Assembly (NCBI GenBank): GCA_035944135.1 | Contig: DASZBM010000010.1 | Coordinates: 868,001-932,000 of the forward strand | Reading direction: 5' to 3' | DNA length: 64,000 nucleotides | Source of the DNA: Acidobacteriaceae bacterium | GTDB taxonomy: Bacteria > Acidobacteriota > Terriglobia > Terriglobales > Acidobacteriaceae | Part shown: piece by piece, positions 34,411 to 40,974 of the stretch | Layout of the letters: each line of letters begins with the position of its first letter | Position numbering within the stretch: the first letter of the stretch is position 1 | Translations under genes and position numbers: made by a program | Notes under the pieces: model-generated | What the model was told of the DNA's origin: nothing | Databases searched by the model: none | Seen by the model: only the letters and a program-made list of their open reading frames with translations

Positions 34411-35067
34411 TTATGCGCGACGAGCTTTGAGCTCCGAGCTTTGAGCTGCGAGTTTTTTGTGCAGTGTCGTGGAGACGAAGTCGTTGAGGTCGTTGCTGCA
34501 GTAATTCGGTGGATGCGCGTAGAACGTGCGTTTGTTGCCGAGGAGGTGTGGGGAGATGCTGGGCCAGGCTTGAGTGAGCGATTCGAGGTTTGTGCCGGTG
34601 GGGAGGATGAGGGCGTCGGTGCGGTCGAGATAGCGAAGGGCGGAGGGTTTAAAGTCGGCGATGGTGGGGTCGAGGACGGAGAGCGAGAGGTCGGGTCGCA
34701 GGAAGCGAAGGATGCTGTTGGATTCGATGATGGTGTTTTCGGAGTCGGCGAGGAGCTTGCGGAGGCGGGGCATGGCTTCGGCGAGCTGACCCTGGCGGGT
34801 GCGGACCCAGAAGACGCGGCGGGCGCCGGCGGCGAGGAAACGCGAGGTGTCGGTGCCGGTGGTGGGGTCGCGCTCTTCGCTGATGGCGATGGTGTGGTCG
34901 GCGGTCTGGCAGTCGCAGGGCTCGCCATTGGCGGAGCAGACGTTGTGGCCGAACTGCGTGATCTTGATGGCGGTCCAGTTGAACGCGGGCAAAGCGGCGA
35001 TGAGGCCAGCGACGACCGAGGTCTTGCCGATGTTGCGGGTGTGTCCGCCGATGACGATGAGGGGCAT
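34411..35067 (-). CDS. P-loop NTPase, MobB-like, unknown function
   Basis: A 218-residue protein with Walker A GGHTRNIGKTS at residues 7-17 and an IKITQFGHNVC segment reminiscent of MobB proteins (molybdopterin guanine dinucleotide synthesis). It has a cysteine cluster C44, C51 and C53 (CSANGEPCDC). The rest has SIMIBI-type features (NTIIESNSILRF; DALILPTGTNLES). It lies 74 bases downstream of lpxD on the same strand. The 3' end runs into a GAGCTTTGAGCT tandem repeat that encodes its last residues. Function is unresolved: metal or cofactor insertion is possible. Confidence 0.75.
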   Translation of the reverse strand: MPLIVIGGHTRNIGKTSVVAGLIAALPAFNWTAIKITQFGHNVCSANGEPCDCQTADHTIAISEERDPTTGTDTSRFLAAGARRVFWVRTRQGQLAEAMPRLRKLLADSENTIIESNSILRFLRPDLSLSVLDPTIADFKPSALRYLDRTDALILPTGTNLESLTQAWPSISPHLLGNKRTFYAHPPNYCSNDLNDFVSTTLHKKLAAQSSELKARRA

Positions 35068-35076
35068 TCTTAGCTA

Positions 35077-35109
35077 CGAGATGCGAGTTGCGAGATTCGA
35101 GATGCGAGT
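35077..35109. repeat. Short direct repeat CGAGATGCGAGT
   Basis: Two exact 12-base copies (35077-35088 and 35098-35109) are separated by TGCGAGATT. A related tandem, GAGCTTTGAGCTCC/GAGCTTTGAGCTGC, lies at about 34422-34449, at the other end of the NTPase gene. Confidence 0.6.
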
Positions 35110-35141
35110 CAGGGTTCGTCGGTGAAAAGGCGTTCGGTGGG

Positions 35142-36083
35142 CTATTTGAGGCGGCGGATGCGGGCGAGGGATTTGAGGTAGTTGGCGAGGGGTTCGGCGG
35201 GAGTGCCGGCGAAGACCTGGCCGGGGCCGGTGATCTCTTTGCCTGGGAAGACGCCGCCCTGGCCGCCGAGGACGACGCCGGGGCCGATGTGGACGTGGTC
35301 GCCGAGGCCGACCTGGCCGGCGAGGATGGCACCGTCTTCGATGGTGCAGGAGCCGGAGATGCCAACCTGCGCGGCCATGATGACGTTTTTGCCGATGTTG
35401 CAGTTGTGGCCGATGTGGACGAGGTTGTCGAGCTTTGTGCCTTCGCCGATTCGAGTCCCACCTAAGGCCCCGCGATCGATGGTGGTGTTGGCACCGATTT
35501 CGACATCGTCTTCGATGACGAGGATGCCTTGCTGCGGGAAGAGGAGATATTCGCCGGTCTCGCGATTGCGGGCGTAGCCGAAGCCGAGGGAGCCGAGGAC
35601 GGCTCCGGGCTGCACGACGACGCGATGGCCGATGTGGACGCCCTGGCAGATGGTGACGTTCGCGGCGATGGTGCAGTCGTCGCCGAGGATGGCGTTGGCT
35701 TCGATGACGGTGCCGGCGCCGACGCGGGTACGTGCGCCGAGCTTTGCGGAGGGGTGGATGACCGCGGAGGGATGGATGTCGGATTCGGTGGGCTGTGGGG
35801 TGAGGGCGCGGGCGGCGACGGCCATGGCGTAGCGCGGGTCGCGGACCCAGAGGATTCGCGGGTCGTCGAATGCTGAGGGATTGGCGAGCTTGTTGTGCGA
35901 GGCGAGGATGGCGCCGGCTTTGGAGGCGATGGCGTGGTGGAGCGAGGCTTCGTCCTGCGCGAAGACGATGGAGTGGGTGTCGGCGTCTTCGACTGCGGCG
36001 ACGCGCGTGAGTTGCGCCCTGGGGTGCTCGGCAGCGCCGACGAGTTCGGCGAGTTGGCGGCCGGTGAGTGATTTTGGGCTCAT
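35142..36083 (-). CDS. lpxD: UDP-3-O-acylglucosamine N-acyltransferase
   Basis: A 313-residue left-handed beta-helix acyltransferase that adds the second 3-hydroxyacyl chain in lipid A synthesis. An N-terminal uridine-binding domain (residues 1-95) is followed by hexapeptide repeats ([36 protein letters not shown]). The catalytic region has [20 protein letters not shown]. The ATG at 36083 overlaps the stop of the acyltransferase gene upstream (ATGA). Its presence, with the LpxL-like gene, shows a lipid A pathway. Confidence 0.96.
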   Translation of the reverse strand: MSPKSLTGRQLAELVGAAEHPRAQLTRVAAVEDADTHSIVFAQDEASLHHAIASKAGAILASHNKLANPSAFDDPRILWVRDPRYAMAVAARALTPQPTESDIHPSAVIHPSAKLGARTRVGAGTVIEANAILGDDCTIAANVTICQGVHIGHRVVVQPGAVLGSLGFGYARNRETGEYLLFPQQGILVIEDDVEIGANTTIDRGALGGTRIGEGTKLDNLVHIGHNCNIGKNVIMAAQVGISGSCTIEDGAILAGQVGLGDHVHIGPGVVLGGQGGVFPGKEITGPGQVFAGTPAEPLANYLKSLARIRRLK

Positions 36084-37024
36084 GAGTAGAGAGTCTCCTC
36101 GCCTTCGGGGCGGGTCTTCCAGCGGCGGTGGACCCAGAGCCACTGCTCGGGGTAGCGGCGGATCCAGGACTCAATGGTAGCCGTGAAGAGGGCAGTGTTG
36201 GCGAGTGCGTCGGCTGCCGAGTCATCGGTGCGGGTGAGGTTGAGCTCGGGGCCGAAGTGGAGGACGTAGCGATGCTCGTCGGGTTCCCAGAGCATGAAGC
36301 CGGGAAGGACGGCGGCTTTAGAGTGTGCGGCGACGCGGGCGAGGCCGGAGGCGGTGCAGGCGAGCGTGCCGAAGAAGGGAACAAAGACGCCTTGCGGGGG
36401 CGTCATGTTGGTGTCCATGAGGATGCCGACGGTGTCGCCGCGCTGCATGGCCTGGAGGAGGCCGCGGGCGAAGTCGTCTTTGTGGAGGACGCGGTTGCCG
36501 TGGAGGCAGCGGATGCGATTGACGAAGGTGTCGACGAGGGGGTTGTCGAGGCGGCGGATGACCATGCTCATGGGGCGGCCCATGAGGGAGTGGTAGAAGC
36601 TGGAGAGCTCCCAGGCGCCGAGGTGGCCCGTGAGGACGAGGACGCCGTTGCCGCGGCTGCGGGCGGCGAGGAAGTGCTCGAGGCCTTCGTAACGGAAGAA
36701 TTTTTGGGCGTCGGCGCGAGTGGCGCGGGGCATGCGGCAGAACTCGGACATCTGCCAGCCGAGGTAGCGGTAGAGCTTGCGGAGGATGCGCTCGCGTTCC
36801 GGCGCGGGCATGTCAGGGAAGGCGAGTGAGAGGTTGCGCAGGCCGATGCGGCGAAGACGTGCGACGAGGTGCCATGCGAGAGCGCCGATGGCGGCGCCGA
36901 GGGCGCGAGAGATGGAGCGCGGCAGCCACTTGAGCGTGGCGACGATGAGGCGGAGAGCAATGTATTCCAGCCACTCGCGAAGGGAGGGACGTCTTGCGGG
37001 CTGTGGTTTGGCGGCGACGGTCAA
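36080..37024 (-). CDS. LpxL/HtrB family lipid A lauroyl-type acyltransferase
   Basis: A 314-residue membrane acyltransferase. An N-terminal anchor ([20 protein letters not shown]) precedes the HX4E motif HLGAWE, the catalytic block of lysophospholipid/lipid A acyltransferases. [20 protein letters not shown] is the second family block and [12 protein letters not shown] the C-terminal signature. The start is TTG at 37024 with GGGGGA upstream. It is coupled to lpxD by an ATGA overlap, supporting a role in lipid A acylation. Confidence 0.92.
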   Translation of the reverse strand: MTVAAKPQPARRPSLREWLEYIALRLIVATLKWLPRSISRALGAAIGALAWHLVARLRRIGLRNLSLAFPDMPAPERERILRKLYRYLGWQMSEFCRMPRATRADAQKFFRYEGLEHFLAARSRGNGVLVLTGHLGAWELSSFYHSLMGRPMSMVIRRLDNPLVDTFVNRIRCLHGNRVLHKDDFARGLLQAMQRGDTVGILMDTNMTPPQGVFVPFFGTLACTASGLARVAAHSKAAVLPGFMLWEPDEHRYVLHFGPELNLTRTDDSAADALANTALFTATIESWIRRYPEQWLWVHRRWKTRPEGEETLYS

Positions 37025-37154
37025 CGTCCCCCAAGTTTACGCAAGAGGGATGATGAAGATCGCGTCATCAGCAGCAGGTGTACGACTATGGTGCAACTGA
37101 GCGTTGTCACGCGAGTCATGCTGGTGAGATATCATCGAGGCAATCGAGGTATCT

Positions 37155-37343
37155 GTGCGGCCCTGCTCTAATTGCGGACACGGCAAGTTCCGGCGCGTGA
37201 AGCGCCAGGGAGTTCTCGACAGTGTGATGGTTTTGTTCAAGCTGTATCCGTGGGAGTGCGAGAGCTGCCAGCACAGGACGTATAGCCGCCGGCGCGACGT
37301 CCATTCGAAGACTACGCCTCTGCATGACCCCGGCCGAAGCTAG
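37155..37343 (+). CDS. Small zinc-ribbon protein
   Basis: A 62-residue protein with two CxxC pairs (C4-C7 and C35-C38; PCSNCGHGKF and ECESCQHRTYSRRR). The region between them is hydrophobic and basic. The start is GTG at 37155. The basic surfaces suggest nucleic acid or ribosome binding, but no homologue can be named. A strong hairpin terminator follows at 37363-37390, which supports expression. Confidence 0.7.
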   Translation: MRPCSNCGHGKFRRVKRQGVLDSVMVLFKLYPWECESCQHRTYSRRRDVHSKTTPLHDPGRS

Positions 37344-37362
37344 CTAACTGTAAAGAACGAAG

Positions 37363-37390
37363 AACAGGGACGGCTGACGCCGTCCCTGTT
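37363..37390. terminator. Bidirectional terminator between zinc-ribbon and SYLF genes
   Basis: A 12-bp perfect stem AACAGGGACGGC (37363-37374)/GCCGTCCCTGTT (37379-37390) has loop TGAC. TTTTT follows within five bases on the plus strand. Confidence 0.85.
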
Positions 37391-37415
37391 GGTTTTTGAG
37401 CAGCCTCACGGCTGG

Positions 37416-38108
37416 TTAGCGCTGCTTGGCGGCGACGAAGTAACGGGCGACGGTGCTGACGAAGTGGCGTGCGTTCGCTGGAACGGGCGTGCCACCGTTC
37501 AGGACCGTTTCGAACGGGATGGGGCTGCCGTACTCGGCGGCCATGTCATCGTTGTTCTGGTTGAGGACAGTTCCGTCGAGGTCGAGGCCGGCGAAGAGGC
37601 CTTTGGAACGGGAGTAGGTGAGGAACTCGGCGTTGAGCTTCCAGTCGGTGCCGGCCTGGGCGTTGCGGCCTACGGGGCCGGCGGATGCGGCGGCATCACC
37701 GCCGATCTTGAACTTGTTCTTGAGCATGTCCTGGAGGCCCTTCTGGTTCATGGCAACGAGGACGAGGTCGGTTGATTGTCCGCCGATCTGCCAGCCGAAG
37801 CTACCGCCTTCGAGCTTGACGAAAACGGGAGCACTCCAGCCGCGCGGGGTGCGGCAGGTGGCGACGCCCTGGCCGTACTGCGCGCCGACCACGAAGGCGC
37901 CCTTCTTATATTTCGGGATGACCACGACGCAGGAGGCGCCGGCGAGGATTGAGCTGGGGATGCCCCTGTCGGGGGTGGACATGATCTGCTGAATGACGTC
38001 AGCGGCGGAGCTTAGCCGTTCATTGAGTGTGCCCATGTCGGCGGCACGGGCGGGAATCAGACCCGCAAGCAGGAAAAAACCGGACAGTGTTGCAAGAACT
38101 TTCTTCAT
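37416..38108 (-). CDS. SYLF (Ysc84) domain lipid-binding secreted protein, copy 1
   Basis: A 230-residue exported protein. Signal peptide KKVLATLSGFFLLAGLIPARA is followed by a SYLF/YSC84 domain: STPDRGIPSSILAGASCVVV, GAFVVGAQYGQGVATCR, KLEGGSFGWQIGGQSTDLVL and AEFLTYSRSKGLFAGLDL. In eukaryotes the SYLF domain binds phosphoinositides. Bacterial members are abundant in acidobacteria and of unknown role. About two thirds of residues match the adjacent copy at 38273. RBS AAAGG is 8 bases before the ATG. Confidence 0.92.
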   Translation of the reverse strand: MKKVLATLSGFFLLAGLIPARAADMGTLNERLSSAADVIQQIMSTPDRGIPSSILAGASCVVVIPKYKKGAFVVGAQYGQGVATCRTPRGWSAPVFVKLEGGSFGWQIGGQSTDLVLVAMNQKGLQDMLKNKFKIGGDAAASAGPVGRNAQAGTDWKLNAEFLTYSRSKGLFAGLDLDGTVLNQNNDDMAAEYGSPIPFETVLNGGTPVPANARHFVSTVARYFVAAKQR

Positions 38109-38210
38109 TGAAATGCCTTTCTAAAGTTGGGGGAGGAATGAGCCCGTCTTGTTCGCAATCCGCTAGATGGATTTTAGAGAAAGGACCGGCTTAGCGGACA
38201 GGCGCGAATG

Positions 38211-38243
38211 AAGAAAGGGACGGCGTCGTGCCGTCCCTTTCTT
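38211..38243 (-). terminator. Terminator after SYLF copy 2
   Basis: A 14-bp perfect stem AAGAAAGGGACGGC (38211-38224)/GCCGTCCCTTTCTT (38230-38243) has a 5-base loop. Its AGGGACGGC core is the same as in the terminator at 37363-37390. Confidence 0.88.
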
Positions 38244-38272
38244 TTGAGACATTACAGCGTGCTGCCGGATGA

Positions 38273-38962
38273 CTAGTGTTCGCGCGCGACGACGAAGTAT
38301 CGGGCCACGGTAGAGACGAAGTGTTGCGCGTTCGGCGGGACAGCGGTGTCGTGGTGCAGGATCGCTTCGAAGTCACCGTTGCCGTACTCAGCGTCCATGT
38401 CGTCATGGTTTTCGGAGAGCGCGGTGCCAGAGAGATCCAAGCCGGCGAAGAGGCCCTTGGCGCGAGAATAGGTGAGGAATTGCGCATTCATCACGATATC
38501 GGTGCTTGCCTCAGCATTGCGGCCAACAGGGCCAGCGGCTGCGGAAGCGTCCGCACCGAGTTTGACCTTGCTCTTGAGCGCTGATTCGAGACCGTTCTGA
38601 TTCATCGCAATGAGCACGAGGTCGGTGGACTGACCACCGATCTGCCAACCGAAGCTGCCGCCTTCGAGCTTGACGAAGACAGGTGCGCTCCAGCCATGTC
38701 CGGTGCGGCAGGTGGCGACGCCCTGGCCGTACTCTGCACCGATGACGAACGCTCCCTTCTTGTAGTGGGGAACGACGACGACGCAGCGAGCCTTCTCGAC
38801 GATGCCCTCGGGGATACCCCTGTCGGGCGTTGACATGATCTCCTGAATCACGTCGGCGGCGGCGTTGAGCCGGCCGTCCATCTTGTGCATATCAGCGGCG
38901 CGGGCGGGGATGAGGCCCGCGAGCATCGCGAAGCCACAGAGTGCACCTAAGAACTTTTTCAT
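38273..38962 (-). CDS. SYLF (Ysc84) domain lipid-binding secreted protein, copy 2
   Basis: A 229-residue paralogue of the preceding gene. It has the same signal peptide type (KKFLGALCGFAMLAGLIPAR), the same STPDRGIPEGIVEKARCVVV and KLEGGSFGWQIGGQSTDLVL blocks, and a similar GAAAGGCA leader before its ATG. The pair arose by tandem duplication; the signal peptides and SYLF cores are strongly conserved, and the C-terminal tails (NAQHFVSTVARYFVVAREH) differ modestly. Each copy has its own terminator with a shared stem core. Confidence 0.92.
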   Translation of the reverse strand: MKKFLGALCGFAMLAGLIPARAADMHKMDGRLNAAADVIQEIMSTPDRGIPEGIVEKARCVVVVPHYKKGAFVIGAEYGQGVATCRTGHGWSAPVFVKLEGGSFGWQIGGQSTDLVLIAMNQNGLESALKSKVKLGADASAAAGPVGRNAEASTDIVMNAQFLTYSRAKGLFAGLDLSGTALSENHDDMDAEYGNGDFEAILHHDTAVPPNAQHFVSTVARYFVVAREH

Positions 38963-39059
38963 TGATTTGCCTTTCAGAATCTGGGGGTTGGAAGCCGTTT
39001 CGGCTTTCTCCGCTTAGTGTCCATGCCGTGAGATGGATAGGTAACCGATGCAGGTTGCC

Positions 39060-39105
39060 AAAAAAAATGGGTTGCAGGCTGGCCGTGTGGCCGGACCTAC
39101 AACCC
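39060..39105 (-). terminator. Rho-independent terminator after the LuxR-type regulator
   Basis: On the minus strand GGGTTGTAGG pairs with CCTGCAACCC (one mismatch), enclosing a GGCC-ACAC-GGCC hairpin, and is followed by ATTTTTTTTGG. The T run lies at 39060-39067 in complement. Confidence 0.9.
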
Positions 39106-39183
39106 TCTTCTCCCAGGTCTGTACTGGTGTAAGAGTGCGCTAACTTGCGGCGCCGGACAAGATTACGGAGGGCTGTAGACCTT

Positions 39184-39202
39184 AGTCAGCGAGTCGCTGA
39201 CT
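39184..39202. repeat. 19-base near-perfect palindrome next to the regulator stop codon
   Basis: AGTCAGCGA G TCGCTGACT: 9-bp arms separated by one base, ending at the first base of the stop codon of the LuxR-type gene. It may be a protein-binding site or a chance palindrome. Confidence 0.5.
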
Positions 39203-39852
39203 CAATGCGTGGATCGCTCTTCGATGGCGCGCAGCGTGAGTTCGACCCGGTTGTGAGCGCCTGTTTTGCGCAACATGCGGCCGAGATGGGCCTTCACGGT
39301 GGCTTCGTCGATGCCGAGGGCTTCGGCGATGGCGCGATTGGAACGGCCGTCCATGAGGAGCTCGAGGACCTCGCGTTCGCGGGCGGTCATGCGCTTTTCA
39401 ATGCGATCCCCACTGACGGAGGCAGAAGACGCAGTGGTACTGCCGCCCTCGATCAGCTTTGCGAGCACTTTGCGAGGGGCCCAGACGGAGCCGTCGAGGA
39501 CGACTTCGAGGGCCATCCGGATCTCGGCTTCGCTGGCAGTTTCGGCGAGATAGCCTTTGGCGCCGGCGCCGATGACCTGCTCGATGACCAGGGGATCGAG
39601 GCCTTCACCGACAACGACGATGCGCAGTTGCGGATGCTCGCGGCGCACCTTGGCGATTAGGTCGTGGAGCGTGTCACCGCCGCTGCGGCCTTCCAGAATG
39701 AGAACCGCGACATCGGGTCTGGAGCCAAGCTGATCGAGTTCGAGGGGCACGGCTTCCATGCCGGGCAGGTCGGCGAGAATGGCTTCCATGCCGACCAGAC
39801 GAAGCGGGTCGGAGGCGACAAGGCCGATTCTCGCCAATGCTGGATTAGTCAT
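39202..39852 (-). CDS. Atypical response regulator, NarL/LuxR family
   Basis: A 216-residue protein with a receiver-like domain (1-115) and a LuxR HTH (about 150-210: TAREREVLELLMDGRSNRAI, then AEALGIDEATVKAHLGRML). The receiver is degenerate. The acidic pair is replaced by ASD (residues 13-15). The phospho-acceptor Asp position is Ile52 within PDVAVLILEG. The conserved Lys near 104 is Glu (GYLAET). The HTH is intact. It probably binds DNA independently of phosphorylation or uses another signal. No partner kinase is nearby. Confidence 0.9.
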   Translation of the reverse strand: MTNPALARIGLVASDPLRLVGMEAILADLPGMEAVPLELDQLGSRPDVAVLILEGRSGGDTLHDLIAKVRREHPQLRIVVVGEGLDPLVIEQVIGAGAKGYLAETASEAEIRMALEVVLDGSVWAPRKVLAKLIEGGSTTASSASVSGDRIEKRMTAREREVLELLMDGRSNRAIAEALGIDEATVKAHLGRMLRKTGAHNRVELTLRAIEERSTH

Positions 39853-39893
39853 GTGCGTTCGGCCTCCTGCGGCTGTCGTGCGGAGCCCGTGAG

Positions 39894-40448
39894 CTAAAGT
39901 TTCGGAAGTACGATGCCCTGCTGGCGCTGGTACTTGCCGTTGCGATCGCCATAACTTACCTCACACGCCTCATCGCTCTGGAAGAAGAGTATCTGACAAA
40001 GCCCTTCGTTGGCATAGACGCGCGCGGGCAGCGGAGTGGTGTTTGAGATCTCAAGTGTGACAAACCCTTCCCACTCGGGCTCAAACGGGGTTACGTTGAC
40101 GATGATGCCGCAACGGGCGTAGGTGCTCTTTCCGACGCATATCGTGAGCACATCGCGCGGAATCCGGAAGTATTCAATGGAGCGCGCGAGTGCGAACGAG
40201 TTCGGAGGAATGATAACGCTGGGAGCCTGAACCGTCACGAAAGAGCGCTCGTCGAAGGCTTTGGGATCAATGATGGCGCTGTTGACGTTGGTGAAAATCT
40301 TGAATTCGTCGGAGACGCGGAGGTCGTAACCGTAGGACGAGAGGCCGTAAGAGATGACACCCTCGCGGACCTGTTTCTCGCTGAAGGGCTCAATCATGCG
40401 GTGTTGAAGGGCCTGCTGACGAATCCATTTATCGCTTTTGATCGACAT
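39894..40448 (-). CDS. dcd: dCTP deaminase
   Basis: A 184-residue trimeric enzyme converting dCTP to dUTP for dTTP synthesis. The family pattern is [58 protein letters not shown] with the catalytic [14 protein letters not shown], then [20 protein letters not shown]. The ATG at 40448 has GGGAGAA 6 bases upstream and is preferred over the TTG one codon earlier. Confidence 0.95.
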   Translation of the reverse strand: MSIKSDKWIRQQALQHRMIEPFSEKQVREGVISYGLSSYGYDLRVSDEFKIFTNVNSAIIDPKAFDERSFVTVQAPSVIIPPNSFALARSIEYFRIPRDVLTICVGKSTYARCGIIVNVTPFEPEWEGFVTLEISNTTPLPARVYANEGLCQILFFQSDEACEVSYGDRNGKYQRQQGIVLPKL

Positions 40449-40543
40449 CAATTCTCCCGGACAGACGCGCCGACGGGCGGCCGTGCCCTACTTTGAGAGT
40501 AGCTGTATCGCTTTGAGCGTATCTCAAACTACTGTGAGTCCGT

Positions 40544-40572
40544 TTGACAAGTGAAATCGGGTTACCTAGCAT
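40544..40572 (+). promoter_or_regulatory. Sigma70-type promoter for the HU-family gene
   Basis: TTGACA (40544-40549), 17-base spacer, TAGCAT (40567-40572; 4/6). The spacing and the perfect -35 make it the clearest promoter in the window. The 5' UTR would be about 70 bases. Confidence 0.7.
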
Positions 40573-40646
40573 CGGGGTTGCGGCCCGGTTTTCAGTAGTT
40601 TGCGAAAGGCGCGTGCCCAGCGAAGACGGAAGGAAGGTGACCGCAG

Positions 40647-40916
40647 GTGATCAAGCAGGATTTAGTTCAGCGCATCGTAGAGCGCACCGGCTTGCCCCGT
40701 ACCAAGGCGGAGGCCGCGGTAGACGCTATCTTCGAAGGCATGAAAAAGGCGCTTGGCCGCTCAGACAGAATTGAGCTGCGAGGTTTTGGGGTGTTTACCG
40801 TGAAACCGCGGAAGACCGGCGTGGGGAGGAATCCGCGCACGGGGGCCGAGGTCAGCATTTCACCGGGAAGCGCGGTCCGGTTCAAGCCGGGCAAAGAGCT
40901 GCACCTGGTCGGGTAG
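40647..40916 (+). CDS. HU/IHF family DNA-binding protein
   Basis: An 89-residue nucleoid protein. It starts MIKQDLVQRIVERTG at a GTG codon (40647), with AGGAAGG some ten bases upstream. The beta-arm and DNA-contact region is GFGVFTVKPRKTGVGRNPRT with the conserved GRNPxTG. It ends FKPGKELHLVG. HU bends DNA and compacts the chromosome. I cannot tell HU from IHF alpha/beta here. Confidence 0.93.
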   Translation: MIKQDLVQRIVERTGLPRTKAEAAVDAIFEGMKKALGRSDRIELRGFGVFTVKPRKTGVGRNPRTGAEVSISPGSAVRFKPGKELHLVG

Positions 40917-40974
40917 TTTGCTGCCCACTCATACGCTGCGCGTATGAATGGGGCACCCCGGCGTTCGCTGAAAA

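Noticed and set aside
35074-36384. Open minus-strand frame of 436 codons overlapping lpxD
   Set aside because: Rich in Arg, His and Pro with no domain; it runs in a different frame on the same strand as lpxD and its acyltransferase neighbour, both with clear family motifs.
39061-39201. Small RNA gene in the interval before the regulator gene
   Set aside because: The hairpin here reads as the regulator's own terminator on the minus strand, with an eight-T tract, so no separate RNA is needed.
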